From Aestuariivita sp. (lineage in GTDB: Bacteria > Pseudomonadota > Alphaproteobacteria > Rhodobacterales > Rhodobacteraceae): a stretch of 64,000 nucleotides of DNA. The notes beneath the pieces were generated by a model. The model saw only the letters and a program-made list of their open reading frames with translations, did no database searches and was not told where the DNA came from. Below are positions 46,001 to 55,784 of this stretch, piece by piece. A program made the position numbers and the translations under genes. Position 1 is the first letter of the stretch, and each line of letters begins with the position of its first letter. The stretch lies in assembly GCA_018401465.1 (NCBI GenBank), contig JAGYKE010000005.1, forward strand, positions 744,001-808,000. Reading direction: 5' to 3'.

Positions 46001-46813
46001 CTATTCGAGGTCCTGCAACGTCATGGCGCGCTGGATTTCGCGGCGCACCAGCTTGCGCACGTTGCGCGTGATGCGTTCGCCCAGCGCGCCCTGCAGTTCC
46101 TGCCGCACGATGTCGGCGACCAGTTCGCGCAAGGCCGCCTCGTCGAGAATCGGCTCCTCGGCCAGGAGATCGGGGGCGTCATCGTCGGTTTGGGGGTCGA
46201 CCCGCGGTTCGGGTTCGGGTTCAGCACCGGGTGCGTCATCGCCGGTGTCTTCCCATTCCAGCGTCTCGACCTCGGTCCCAGCATAATCGTCGGACCCTGG
46301 CGTATCGGGTTCCCAATGGTCGTCCTTCCGGGCGATCACCTCTTCAAGCGCGGCGATACGGGCGCCCAGATCGTCCGGTGCCTCGGCGTGGCGGTGTTCG
46401 CCTGTGTCCCCGTCGTGGTGCCAGAACTCCGGCGCATCGGTATCGCCGTCGCTCTCGGCCATGGCTTCGTCCGTGGCGTCGCCCTGCTCAGATACATCTT
46501 CGCCGCTGTCGGCCTGCGGTTCGGCATGGTCCTCGACACCGCGCGCGGCGTCGTAGAGCGTCGCCTCCGGGTCGGTCCAGGGGGCGGTGTCGCCATGATC
46601 GACTGTCTCGGTCGGGGCCTCTTCGCGCCGCTCCGTCCCGGCCTGCGGTTCCGATGGCTCGGCCACGCGCAGCGCGGGCGTCAGGACCAGACGGCCCACC
46701 GGACGCGGACGCGGGGCGGCCATGTCCGGCACGGACCGGTGCTCGCCTGAAACGAGGCGACGGATTGAGGACAGCACATCCTCGATTTCGGCGTTCTTGA
46801 CGGGCTCGGACAT
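46001..46813 (-). CDS. DUF2497/PopZ-like acidic protein
   Basis: This 270-residue protein begins with a conserved helix (VKNAEIEDVLSSIRRLVSGE). It has a long acidic, Asp/Glu/Pro-rich middle and ends in a conserved helical region (LRELVADIVRQELQGALGER, then RNVRKLVRREIQRAMTLQDL). This is the DUF2497/PopZ layout of Alphaproteobacteria. PopZ assembles at cell poles, but the identity here is an inference from layout and context: the order PIMT, tolC, DUF2497 is typical. The usual next gene, valS, is absent. Confidence 0.7.
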   Translation of the reverse strand: MSEPVKNAEIEDVLSSIRRLVSGEHRSVPDMAAPRPRPVGRLVLTPALRVAEPSEPQAGTERREEAPTETVDHGDTAPWTDPEATLYDAARGVEDHAEPQADSGEDVSEQGDATDEAMAESDGDTDAPEFWHHDGDTGEHRHAEAPDDLGARIAALEEVIARKDDHWEPDTPGSDDYAGTEVETLEWEDTGDDAPGAEPEPEPRVDPQTDDDAPDLLAEEPILDEAALRELVADIVRQELQGALGERITRNVRKLVRREIQRAMTLQDLE

Positions 46814-46885
46814 CGGCTTACCACTCTGGACCTCGGGACAAGTCTAGCTGCCCCCACAGATTCTCACAACCGATCCGGAAAAGTC

Positions 46886-48283
46886 TCAGTCTTTTGCGAG
46901 TTTTCTCAGAACGCGGTCCAGTTGCTGGCCCTGCTGGCTGCGGAAGGCGGGTGCGGTCTTGACCTGATTGAAATAGGCTTCGGCATCGTAGATCTGCACC
47001 GGCAGTTTCAGGTTCGAAGCCGTCAACAGCCCTTGCGCCGCGAGAATCTGGTAGGCCGCGACATAGAGCTCCGACTGCGCCGCGATCCGGGCGGCCTGCG
47101 CGTCGAGCAATTCCTGTTCGCCATCCAGCACGTCGAGCGTGGTGCGCGCGCCAAGGCTCGCTTCTTCGCGCACACCGTCGAAGGCCACCTGAGCGGCCGC
47201 GATGCGGCGGTCATTGGCCTCGATCGACGCCTGCGCCACCTCGAAGCGGATCAATGCCGCCGCCGCCGACTGGGCAATTGCCTCTTGCACGTTCAGAAGA
47301 GCCGCCCGCGAGGCGTCGCGCTGAGCCATTGTCCTGCGCAGATTGGCGGCGATGGCACCGCCCTGATAGAGACGCTGCGACAGGTTCAAAGACAGGCTGA
47401 CCGCGTCGCGGTCAGCGGTGTTGTTGCTGGATTGGGCGCTGCTCAGATCGGCAGCGAGGCGCAGCGCCGGGCCCATGCCGGCCTCGGCCGCAAGCACGGC
47501 GAGTTCGGCCGCAGCCACCTGATACTGGGCCTGCCGGATATCGGGATGATTGCGAACCGCGATGGCCTTGATTGCCTCGATGTCCGCAGGCCGCGCCGGC
47601 AGAGGCGGCGGCGGCGCGACGCTGCTGACCTGACGGCCCACGGCGGTGAGATACTCCTGCTGGGCGTTCACGAAGTTGCCCTGCGCTGTGGCGAGGTTGG
47701 CGCGCGCCTCGGCCAGACGCGCTTCGGCAATAGCGACGTCGGTGCGCGTCACCTCGCCCAGATCGAACCGGTCCTGTGCGGCGCGCAATTCCTGCGTCAG
47801 CAAGCGGATATTGTTCTCGCGCAGCGCCACGAATTCGCTTTCGCGGATCAGCGCCAGATAGGCCTGAACCGCACGCAGCAGAATCTGCTGTTCCACCGAC
47901 TGAAGGGCGGACCGGGTCGCCAGAACCGTCTCCCGCGAGGCTTGCGTGGCGAACTGCGACCGCCCGTTGTCCCACAGAAGCCAGCTTGCCGACAGACCCA
48001 TGGTCAATGTCGAGGTGTTTCTGTCGATCACCCCGGCAGGGGCGCCCGTGTCCGTCAGGTTGCGCGAGGTGGACAAGACGAAATCGACCACAGGCCGCAG
48101 GGCAGCAACAGCGATCGCCACATCCTCGTCCGCGGCCCTGAGAAGCGCGCGGTTCTGTTCGAGCAGCCCCGAGGTCTGATAGGCACCGATAAGCGCATCG
48201 GCGAGGTTCTCGGCAAATGCGGCGGCGGGCATGCCGAAAGTGACTGATGCGGCCAGAACGACCGCGCGGAATGATCTTCCCAT
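46886..48283 (-). CDS. TolC-family outer-membrane efflux protein
   Basis: This 465-residue protein has a signal peptide (MGRSFRAVVLAASVTFGMPA then AAFAENLADAL) and two TolC-type repeat halves rich in long helices. Repeats of LxExxL pattern are clear (ALLRAADEDVAIAVAALRPV; AELAVLAAEAGMGPALRLAA), as is the equatorial TLDVLDGEQELLDAQAARI. It forms the outer-membrane channel for type I secretion or efflux pumps. The ATG at 48283 overlaps the stop of the PIMT-like gene, so the two are coupled. Confidence 0.92.
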   Translation of the reverse strand: MGRSFRAVVLAASVTFGMPAAAFAENLADALIGAYQTSGLLEQNRALLRAADEDVAIAVAALRPVVDFVLSTSRNLTDTGAPAGVIDRNTSTLTMGLSASWLLWDNGRSQFATQASRETVLATRSALQSVEQQILLRAVQAYLALIRESEFVALRENNIRLLTQELRAAQDRFDLGEVTRTDVAIAEARLAEARANLATAQGNFVNAQQEYLTAVGRQVSSVAPPPPLPARPADIEAIKAIAVRNHPDIRQAQYQVAAAELAVLAAEAGMGPALRLAADLSSAQSSNNTADRDAVSLSLNLSQRLYQGGAIAANLRRTMAQRDASRAALLNVQEAIAQSAAAALIRFEVAQASIEANDRRIAAAQVAFDGVREEASLGARTTLDVLDGEQELLDAQAARIAAQSELYVAAYQILAAQGLLTASNLKLPVQIYDAEAYFNQVKTAPAFRSQQGQQLDRVLRKLAKD

Positions 48284-48936
48284 CACAGCGCGAACTCCGA
48301 TGTCCGTGCGAAGCCCGGCAGTACCGGCGCGCCCGCGTTGAAGGAAAAGCGCCATGTCATGGCGCCGTCGATCTTGTGTCCGATGCGGACCGCACCCAGC
48401 GCGCCGTCCATGAACAGGCACGCGATGCGCCCGCCATCCTTGAGCTGGTCGGCGATGGCCTGCGGCAGGTTTTCGATTCCGCCTTCGATGAGTATCGTGT
48501 CATAGGGGCCGTGCTGCGCCGCCCCCAGGGCGAGTGGCCCGTCCTGAACGATGACGTTGTCGGCACCAAGGTCAGACAGCAGGCCCGTCGCCTCGGCAAG
48601 GGCAGCGACATCTTCTTCGACCATCACGACGGCCTGCGTCATGCGCGCGATCACCGCTGCGGAATATCCCATCCAACCCCCGATATCAAGGACAAGCTCG
48701 CCCCCATTCAAGTCGAGCGCATCCAGCATCTTGGCAAAGGTCCGCGGATCTAGGATCACCCGGCCCGGCGCGACGACCACGTTCTCGCCCGCATAGGCTG
48801 CCTCTCGTGCCGCGGCGGGCACGAAGATCTCGCGCGGAGTGGCAAGCATTGCATCGATAATGGGGAACTTCGTCACATCCGAAGGGCGCACCTGTGTATC
48901 GACCATCATCCGGCGGCGAAGCGCATAATCGGGCAT
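48283..48936 (-). CDS. PIMT-like SAM methyltransferase upstream of tolC
   Basis: This 217-residue protein is related to protein-L-isoaspartate O-methyltransferase: MMVDTQVRPSDVTKFPIIDA near the start, REIFVPAAAREAAYAGENVV, and the SAM region LVLDIGGWMGYSAAVIARM. The usual G-G/T-G-S-G-Y reads GGWMGYS here, so the site is altered but still Gly-rich. The conservation of this gene next to tolC in Alphaproteobacteria suggests a role connected with that locus. Activity on isoaspartate is not assured. Confidence 0.8.
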   Translation of the reverse strand: MPDYALRRRMMVDTQVRPSDVTKFPIIDAMLATPREIFVPAAAREAAYAGENVVVAPGRVILDPRTFAKMLDALDLNGGELVLDIGGWMGYSAAVIARMTQAVVMVEEDVAALAEATGLLSDLGADNVIVQDGPLALGAAQHGPYDTILIEGGIENLPQAIADQLKDGGRIACLFMDGALGAVRIGHKIDGAMTWRFSFNAGAPVLPGFARTSEFAL

Positions 48937-49076
48937 GCTGGACCTGTTCGTTAAGAATCGCACATTTTGTGTGCCACATCCGTCCGGCCACTACAACGCC
49001 GCATCGGCGGACTCACGCCGCAACGATGCTTGCAGCGCCCCGCGCGATCCTGTATCCGCCAGACATCACCCTGAGC

Positions 49077-49150
49077 GGCGAGTTGGCGGAGTGGTGACGC
49101 AGCGGATTGCAAATCCGTGTACAGGAGTTCGATTCTCCTACTCGCCTCCA
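49077..49150 (+). tRNA. tRNA-Cys (GCA)
   Basis: The cloverleaf is complete: acceptor GGCGAGT/ACTCGCC, D-arm GGAGTGGTGACGC, anticodon loop ATTGCAAA with anticodon GCA, T-arm AGGAGTTCGATTCTCCT, discriminator T and an encoded CCA end. The length is 74 nt. Confidence 0.95.
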
Positions 49151-49670
49151 AACAAAATCAACAGGTTAACAGATTTTGTCGTCGCGCCGCAGGGCGCGTC
49201 TGAACAGTCTGTCTTTGGTCCGTCCGCATTGGACCCCGCAGACAAACCTTCACAGAGTTGGGGTTGGGTGCCGATTTTCTGCGGGTAGGCTGACCGAATT
49301 GTTTGCATCCGCCAGCATTTCGGTCAGCCCACTCAACCAATATGTTGTTGGTCCGCTTCGATCAGGCTCATAGGGCGGGGTTCGCAGTAGCCCTGACGCC
49401 ACTTTTCGACTGCGCGGAACGTGCCCGGATGGCACTGTCATGACGCCAATCCCTGCATCCAAGCCTATGGTGCTGCCAATCGCATGGGCTCCAAGGGCCC
49501 GGAATCAGAACGGTCTTGCTGCGTGCGGAAAGCACAGGCCGCACGCGGATCCTGAAGTCGGCTCCATGCACCGCCCATGCCCCACAGGCGCGCGGCGGAT
49601 GACCCGTTCTCCTTGACGGTCCGGGTCGCCATGCAGTGGCGCCTCGACCTTCAGAGCTGACGCGCCGGGA
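49151..49670. other. Gene-free stretch after tRNA-Cys
   Basis: A CAAAATC/GATTTTG stem (49153-49178) follows the tRNA and may end its transcript. A second perfect stem of 11 bp (GGCTGACCGAA at 49288-49298 with TTCGGTCAGCC at 49319-49329) lies in the middle and could belong to a small structured RNA. No gene is supported in the remaining DNA; short open frames here look like chance. Confidence 0.5.
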
Positions 49671-50843
49671 TCAGTCCGCCCCGCTGCACTTCCACGCAGA
49701 TTTCGCCAGCCATTCGGGGCTGATCTCCACCCCCCAGCCGGGCGCCTCGGTGACGACGGCCTGACCATCCGTGATGGTATAGGGGTCGCTCACGAACAGG
49801 TCCCGCTGCCAAGGGTAGTAATCATCCCCCTCGATCGAGAATTCGAGATAGCGCCCCGGGTTCGGCACGGCCCGCAGAAGGTGCATGGTGAACAGCGTCA
49901 CCAGCGACAGGTTCGCCGCATGCGGCGTGCAGGGCAGGCCCGCCGCATGGCCCATCCGCGCCACCTCCATGCTGCGCACCATGCCGCCGAGGTACAGGAT
50001 ATCGGGCTGGATGATGTCGACCGCCCGCATCGCGATCATGCGCTTCCAGACCTGCAGGTCCCAGTCCTGTTCGCCGCCCGCCACGTCCATCGTCAGAGCA
50101 CGGGTTACCTCGGCGGTCTGCTCCAGCTCCCAATAGGGACAGGGTTCCTCGAAATGCTCGTATCCCTCGCCTTCCAGCATCCGGCCCACTTCGATCGCGC
50201 GGGCAGGGCCGAAGGCGGAATTGCCGTCGACAAGCAAGGCCGCGTCAGGCCCCATCGCGGCGCGGATCGCGGGAATGATCGCCTCGGTCCGGCCCGGCCA
50301 TTCGTCGCGCCCCTCGCCGCATTCGGCGCCGACGCGCACCTTGAAGGCGTCGAAGCCGTGCGCGTCGCGCAACGCGAAAAGGCGCGCGGCCTCGTCTTCC
50401 GGCGTGATGTCGCGCCGCATGGACGACGCATAGGCCCGGATCGGACCGGGGCTTCCCCCCAGCAGGGTGGCCACGGGCTGACCCGCCGCCTTGCCCCGCC
50501 AGTCCCAGACGGCGGTATCAAGGCCCGCCATGGCACGGCGCAGATAGGTGCCGGGGTACTTGTGTTCGCGCAGCGGGATCTGGGCGATCACATCCTCGAG
50601 CGCATCCATCCCCCGCCCCAGCGCCCAGGGCGCGACCTGCCGGTGCAGGATCTCGCAGGTCAGGTCGCTGTTATAGGTCGATACCTGCCCCCAGCCGGTC
50701 GTGCCATCCTCGGCGCTCACGCGGACGAAGCCGACAAGCGGCGTGCAGAACGTCTCGATCCGGGCGATGCGCGGGCCGGTGTCGTCCCGCCCCCGGTCGC
50801 CCGCGACCGGCACCGCGCCAGAGGCGGAATAGGGTATGCTCAC
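49671..50843 (-). CDS. Mandelate racemase/muconate lactonizing family enzyme
   Basis: This 390-residue enolase-superfamily protein is of the mandelate-racemase type. The catalytic K-x-K region reads FDAFKVRVGAECGEG. The metal ligands are LLVDGNSAFGPARAIE (Asp), EHFEEPCPYWELEQTAEVT (Glu) and DVAGGEQDWDLQVWKRMI (Glu). The His general base lies in CTPHAANLSLVTLFTMHL. It probably dehydrates or racemizes a sugar acid or similar hydroxy acid. It starts with a GTG overlapping the stop of the GMC gene. Confidence 0.9.
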   Translation of the reverse strand: MSIPYSASGAVPVAGDRGRDDTGPRIARIETFCTPLVGFVRVSAEDGTTGWGQVSTYNSDLTCEILHRQVAPWALGRGMDALEDVIAQIPLREHKYPGTYLRRAMAGLDTAVWDWRGKAAGQPVATLLGGSPGPIRAYASSMRRDITPEDEAARLFALRDAHGFDAFKVRVGAECGEGRDEWPGRTEAIIPAIRAAMGPDAALLVDGNSAFGPARAIEVGRMLEGEGYEHFEEPCPYWELEQTAEVTRALTMDVAGGEQDWDLQVWKRMIAMRAVDIIQPDILYLGGMVRSMEVARMGHAAGLPCTPHAANLSLVTLFTMHLLRAVPNPGRYLEFSIEGDDYYPWQRDLFVSDPYTITDGQAVVTEAPGWGVEISPEWLAKSAWKCSGAD

Positions 50844-52453
50844 ACCGCGTCCTCCAGGATCAGGTCCGCCGCACGATAGGCCAGCATCATCGCCGGCGCA
50901 CCGGTATTGCCCGACGTGATGTTCGGGAAAACCGACGCATCGACGACGCGCAGCCCCTCCATCCCGTGCACCTTCAGCCGGGGAGAGACGACAGATGCCG
51001 CCGCATCCGCCCCCATCCGCGCCGTGCCCACGGGGTGAAAGACCGTGCCGCAGCGCCGGCGGAAGTCGGCCAGAATGTCGTCGGGCGTCATCGTGAACAG
51101 GTCCGGGTCCATCGGACTTTCGATCAGGCGGCCCATGGCGGCGGTGCGGGCCAGACGCTGGCAGAACAGCCCGCCCGCGACCACCTGTTCGCAATCTTCG
51201 TTGGTCGAGAGCGAATTCGGCTGGATAAGCGGCGCAGCATCGGGATCGGCCGAGCGGATGTCGATGCGCCCCCGGCTTGTGGGGCGCGACGGCTGGAAGC
51301 CGATGATGAAGCCCGCGAAGGGATCGGGCTGTACCACGCTGCGGGTCTGGCCAGGCGTCGTGGAATAGGTGACCGGGTTGAAATAGAGCTGCGTGTCGGG
51401 ATGCGGCAGATCGGGCGAGGACCGGACATACCCGCCGCACTGGTTCACCGACAAAGACAGCGGCCCGCGTCGCGTCAGCGCGTATTGCAGCGCCGCGCGC
51501 ACCTTGCCCATGAAGGGGCGCAGGTCGTTGTTCAGCGTGGGTTCAGTCGCACGGAAGTAATAGTTGATGCCCAAATGATCCTGAAGGTTCCCGCCCACAT
51601 GCGGCGCGTCCTGCAGCACGTCGACCCCGTGCGATTTCAGAAGCCCCGCAGGACCGATGCCCGACAATTGCAGCAGCCGCGGCGAGGTGACGGTGCCCGC
51701 CGACAGGATCACTTCGCGCCCCGCACGGACAGTCAGCCGCTGCCCGTTATGGCGGAGCGCGACCCCGACGGCGCGGCGGCCCTCGAACACCACGCGTTCG
51801 GCCAGCGCCCCGGTCATCAACGTCAGGTTTGACCGTTTCAGTGCAGGCGCGAGATAGGCGCGCGCCGAATGCATCCGCCGCCCGTCCTTCGTGTTGATGC
51901 GATAGACAGTGGCGCCTTCGTCTTCGGGCCCGTTGAGATCGGGGATGCGGGGCTGGCCCAGTTCCTCCATCGCGGTGAAGTAATGCCGCGTGGCGGGGTG
52001 AATGCGGTCGCTCACATCCTGCACATGAATCGGCCCTGCGCCGTCCTTTGCGCCTGTCGGGCTGACGCGCGTCTCGATCTTGTCATAGGTGGCGCGCACT
52101 GTGTTCCAATCCCAACCGGTCGCACCGGCGGCGACCCAGTCGGCATAGTCGCGCGGCAGGCCCCGCGCGTAGACCAGCGCGTTGATCGCCCCCGATCCGC
52201 CGACCGTCTTGCCGCGCGGCCAGTATCCCGTGCGGCCCGCCAGCGCCTCTTCCGGTTCGGCGGTGTATTTCCAGTTCAGCGTCGGGTGGAAGAAGGTCTT
52301 TCCATAGCCCAAGGGCAGCGCGATCCAGGGCGAGTGCCCGCGCCCGCCCGCTTCGATCAGCAGGACCTTGTGGCGGCCGGACGCCGTCAGGCGTTCAGCC
52401 AAGACGCAGCCGGCCGACCCGGCGCCGACGATGATGTAATCGAATGTCTGCAC
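50840..52453 (-). CDS. GMC-family FAD oxidoreductase (choline dehydrogenase type)
   Basis: This 537-residue flavoprotein has the FAD-binding start TFDYIIVGAGSAGCVLAERL, GGSGAINALVYARGLPRDYA, the GMC signature ILSAGTVTSPRLLQLSGIGP, and the C-terminal FHPVGTARMGADAAASVV with the catalytic His region and NITSGNTGAPAMMLAYRAAD. It oxidises an alcohol; choline is only one possibility. It is translationally coupled to the enolase-type gene, suggesting sequential steps on the same compound. Confidence 0.92.
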   Translation of the reverse strand: MQTFDYIIVGAGSAGCVLAERLTASGRHKVLLIEAGGRGHSPWIALPLGYGKTFFHPTLNWKYTAEPEEALAGRTGYWPRGKTVGGSGAINALVYARGLPRDYADWVAAGATGWDWNTVRATYDKIETRVSPTGAKDGAGPIHVQDVSDRIHPATRHYFTAMEELGQPRIPDLNGPEDEGATVYRINTKDGRRMHSARAYLAPALKRSNLTLMTGALAERVVFEGRRAVGVALRHNGQRLTVRAGREVILSAGTVTSPRLLQLSGIGPAGLLKSHGVDVLQDAPHVGGNLQDHLGINYYFRATEPTLNNDLRPFMGKVRAALQYALTRRGPLSLSVNQCGGYVRSSPDLPHPDTQLYFNPVTYSTTPGQTRSVVQPDPFAGFIIGFQPSRPTSRGRIDIRSADPDAAPLIQPNSLSTNEDCEQVVAGGLFCQRLARTAAMGRLIESPMDPDLFTMTPDDILADFRRRCGTVFHPVGTARMGADAAASVVSPRLKVHGMEGLRVVDASVFPNITSGNTGAPAMMLAYRAADLILEDAV

Positions 52454-52597
52454 GTGCGTGACTCAGCCTGCCCGAATCGCCCCGCAGCGTTGCGCGCAGG
52501 GTCGACGGCAAAACTGAAATCCGAAGGATTGCGCCTCCGCCAGATCAAAAGCGGCGCTGCATGTGCCGTCGCCGACACAGGCCCCCGTGGCGTTGCG

Positions 52598-53257
52598 TCA
52601 CCGCGACCCGCGCCCTTCGAGCCCCCCCGCCAGCGCGTCATGGGCCTCGGGGATGCGCATCTCGAAGGTCTTCTCGACCACAGTGTAGTCGTAATAGCCC
52701 AGCCGCGCGATCGGCTTGATCAGCGGGATGTTGAGACGGCCATCCGGCGTCAGCACCTCGTCACGGATATGGATGCGCACGACCTCTCCATAGACCACGT
52801 CGACGGTGCCGTGGTTCGACGATCCGCGCAGGCGGTGGGTGGACAGATAGCGGCATTCGAAATGCGCGGGGCTCTCGGCGACGCGGGGGCATGGTGCGTC
52901 GATGCAGGCCTCTTTCGTGACGCCCGCGCGTTCGAATTCGTCCACATCCTCGGGCACTTCCATGGCCGAGATGTTGACCGCCTCGCGCAGGTCATACGTC
53001 GCCATGTTCCACACGAACCAGCCGGTTTCTTCCGCGTTCACCACCGTGTGCTTGCGGGTGCCGTCCGACATCTGGTTGGCCGCGAACATCACCATGGGCG
53101 GGTCAAAGGTCAGGTTCTGCCACTGGCTGAACGGGGCGAGGTTCGGCACGCCCTTGGCCGAGATCGTGGACAACCATCCGATCGGGCGGGGTACGGTGCA
53201 GGCCTTGAAGGGCGCGTAAGGCAGCGGGCAGGCCTCGCGGCCGGGGGCATAGTGCAT
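52598..53257 (-). CDS. Flavin reductase family protein (FMN split barrel)
   Basis: This protein of 219 residues begins MHYAPGREACPLPYAPFKAC. It has the split-barrel flavin reductase pattern (VPRPIGWLSTISAKGVPNLA, then NLTFDPPMVMFAANQMSDGT) and GSSNHGTVDVVYGEVVRIHI near the C-terminus. It would bind FMN and reduce a flavin or a flavin-dependent substrate. It lies between the hut genes and the GMC/enolase pair, on the same strand. A role in the catabolic cluster is inferred. Confidence 0.87.
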   Translation of the reverse strand: MHYAPGREACPLPYAPFKACTVPRPIGWLSTISAKGVPNLAPFSQWQNLTFDPPMVMFAANQMSDGTRKHTVVNAEETGWFVWNMATYDLREAVNISAMEVPEDVDEFERAGVTKEACIDAPCPRVAESPAHFECRYLSTHRLRGSSNHGTVDVVYGEVVRIHIRDEVLTPDGRLNIPLIKPIARLGYYDYTVVEKTFEMRIPEAHDALAGGLEGRGSR

Positions 53258-53316
53258 CTGTGTCCTCCTCTGGTCGGGGGCGAGGCTAGACCAGCCCCGC
53301 CCCCGACGGAAGGGGC

Positions 53317-54987
53317 TCAGCCCAGAATGCCCGGCAGGCGCAAACCGTGTTCCCGCGCGCAATCCTTCGCGATGTCGTAGCCCGCATCGGCATGGCGCAT
53401 GACGCCCGTCGCAGGATCGTTCCACAGCACGCGCCCCAGCCGCCGGTCGGCGTCTTCGGTCCCGTCGCAGCAGATCACCATGCCGGAATGCTGGCTGAAC
53501 CCCATCCCGACGCCACCCCCGTGGTGCAGCGAGACCCAAGTCGCCCCGCTTGCGGTGTTCAGAAGCGCGTTCAGAAGCGGCCAGTCACTGACCGCGTCGC
53601 TGCCGTCCTTCATCGCCTCGGTCTCGCGGTTGGGGCTGGCGACCGACCCGCTGTCCAGATGATCGCGCCCGATGACGACAGGGGCCTTCAATTCGCCCGT
53701 GCGCACCATCTCGTTGAAGGCAAGCCCCGCCTTGTGCCGGTCGCCCAGCCCGATCCAGCAGATCCGCGCGGGCAGGCCCTGAAACGCGATCCGCTCGCGC
53801 GCCATGTCGAGCCACTGGTGAAGATGCGCGTTGTCGGGGAACAGCTCCTTCATCTTCGCGTCGGTCTTGTAGATATCCTCGGGGTCGCCCGACAGCGCGC
53901 ACCAGCGGAACGGTCCGATGCCACGGCAGAACAGCGGGCGAATATAGGCGGGCACGAAGCCGGGGAAGGCGAAGGCGTTCTCCAGCCCCTCGTCCAGCGC
54001 CACCTGCCGGATGTTGTTGCCGTAATCGAGCGTCGGCACACCCGCGTTCCAGAAATCGACCATCGCCGCCACATGCGCCTTCATCGACGCCCGCGCGGCC
54101 TTTTCCACCGACTTGGGGTCGGTTTCCTGCTTCGCGCGCCATTCGGCGACGGACCAGCCCAGCGGCAGATAGCCGTGGAGCGGGTCATGCGCGCTGGTCT
54201 GGTCGGTGACGATATCGGGGCGCACGCCGCGGCGGAAGAGTTCGGGGAAGACCTCGGCCGCGTTGCCCAGAAGTCCCACCGACTTCGCCTCGCCCGCCTT
54301 GGTCCAGCGGTCGATCATCTCCAGCGCCTCGTCCAGCGTGCGGGCCTTTTCGTCGAGGTATCGCGTGCGGATGCGGAAATCGATCCGCGTCTCATCGCAT
54401 TCCACGGCCAGACAACAGGCCCCCGCGAAGACCGCCGCCAAGGGCTGCGCACCGCCCATTCCGCCCAGACCGCCCGTCAGGATCCAGCGGCCTTTCAGGT
54501 CGCCGCCGTAATGCTGGCGGCCCGCTTCGGCGAAGGTCTCAAAGGTGCCCTGCACGATGCCCTGCGTGCCGATATAGATCCACGACCCGGCGGTCATCTG
54601 GCCGTACATGGCCAGACCCTTCTTATCCAACTCGTTGAAATGCTCCCAAGTCGCCCAATGGGGGACAAGGTTGGAATTGGCGATCAGGACGCGGGGCGCA
54701 TCGGCATGAGTGCGGAAGATGCCCACGGGCTTGCCCGACTGGACGAGCAGCGTCTCGTCGGCCTCAAGATCCTTCAGCGCGGCGACGATGCGGTCGAAAT
54801 CCTCCCAAGACCGCGCGGCGCGGCCGATGCCGCCATAGACGACCAGTTCGTGCGGGTTTTCCGCCACGTCCGGGTGCAGGTTGTTCATCAGCATCCGCAA
54901 GGGGGCCTCGGTCAGCCAGCTTTTGGCGTTCAGCGTCGTTCCCGTGGGCGGGTAGATGTCGCGCAGGTTGTGGCGGGTCATGGTCAT
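53317..54987 (-). CDS. hutU: Urocanate hydratase
   Basis: This 556-residue NAD-containing enzyme converts urocanate to imidazolone propionate. The start [40 protein letters not shown], and the signature [19 protein letters not shown] are all present, followed by [19 protein letters not shown]. The length is normal. The ATG overlaps the hutG stop, and it is the last of hutI-H-G-U. Confidence 0.97.
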   Translation of the reverse strand: MTMTRHNLRDIYPPTGTTLNAKSWLTEAPLRMLMNNLHPDVAENPHELVVYGGIGRAARSWEDFDRIVAALKDLEADETLLVQSGKPVGIFRTHADAPRVLIANSNLVPHWATWEHFNELDKKGLAMYGQMTAGSWIYIGTQGIVQGTFETFAEAGRQHYGGDLKGRWILTGGLGGMGGAQPLAAVFAGACCLAVECDETRIDFRIRTRYLDEKARTLDEALEMIDRWTKAGEAKSVGLLGNAAEVFPELFRRGVRPDIVTDQTSAHDPLHGYLPLGWSVAEWRAKQETDPKSVEKAARASMKAHVAAMVDFWNAGVPTLDYGNNIRQVALDEGLENAFAFPGFVPAYIRPLFCRGIGPFRWCALSGDPEDIYKTDAKMKELFPDNAHLHQWLDMARERIAFQGLPARICWIGLGDRHKAGLAFNEMVRTGELKAPVVIGRDHLDSGSVASPNRETEAMKDGSDAVSDWPLLNALLNTASGATWVSLHHGGGVGMGFSQHSGMVICCDGTEDADRRLGRVLWNDPATGVMRHADAGYDIAKDCAREHGLRLPGILG

Positions 54988-55784
54988 GCGAGGGCTCCCT
55001 TCAGGGCAAGGTCGTTCAGGTCGTTCAGGATGCCGGCAAGCACGGGTCGCAGCCGGGCGGCGCGGGCTTCGTCAAACGTCCACGGCGCGGCCTCGGCCAT
55101 GTAGGTGCGCTGGGCCAGTTCCATCTGGATCGCGTGCAGGTTATCCACAGGCCTCCCGTAATGCCGCGTGGTCCAGCCGCCCTTAAACCGGCCGTTCAGC
55201 ACTGTGGAAAACCCGGGCGCGGCGCGGCAGGTTTTGTCCACAAGCGTCTCGATGGCGGGGGCGCAGGTGACCGATTCGTTGGTTCCGATATTGAAATCAG
55301 GCAGTTGGCCGTCGAACAGAAAGGGGATAACCGACCGGATCGAATGGCAGTCATACAGGATCGCCACGCCGTGGCGCGCGCGGATACGCTCCAACTCCGC
55401 CGCCAGCGCCGCGTGATAGGGCGCGTGGAACCGCGCGAGGCGGTCGGCGATTTGGTCCGAGCCGGGTGTCTGGCCGGGCAGGTAGATGCCCCGCCCGTCG
55501 AAATCGGTCTCGGGGCAAAGCCCGGTGGTGTTCTGCCCGGGATAGAGCGAGGCGCCCGAGGGATCGCGGTTGGCGTCGATCACATAGCGGTGGAAGGTGG
55601 CGCGCACCACGGTCGCGCCGGGGAGGAGCCCGTCATAGACCCGGTCGATATGCCAGTCGGTATCGGCCAGCGCGCGGCCCACATCGTTCAGCCGCGCATG
55701 GATATCGGCAGGCACGAATGTCCCGCCATGCGGCTGGGCGAGCAGGACGGGCCCGTCGCCCCGGACGACCTCGACCGGCGTCAT
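54984..55784 (-). CDS. hutG: N-formylglutamate deformylase
   Basis: This 266-residue enzyme releases formate from N-formylglutamate, the final step of the formimidoylglutamate deiminase route. It has [20 protein letters not shown] near the start, [40 protein letters not shown], and [20 protein letters not shown]. The ATG overlaps the hutH stop. Presence of HutF and HutG together defines the five-step pathway. Confidence 0.94.
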   Translation of the reverse strand: MTPVEVVRGDGPVLLAQPHGGTFVPADIHARLNDVGRALADTDWHIDRVYDGLLPGATVVRATFHRYVIDANRDPSGASLYPGQNTTGLCPETDFDGRGIYLPGQTPGSDQIADRLARFHAPYHAALAAELERIRARHGVAILYDCHSIRSVIPFLFDGQLPDFNIGTNESVTCAPAIETLVDKTCRAAPGFSTVLNGRFKGGWTTRHYGRPVDNLHAIQMELAQRTYMAEAAPWTFDEARAARLRPVLAGILNDLNDLALKGALA

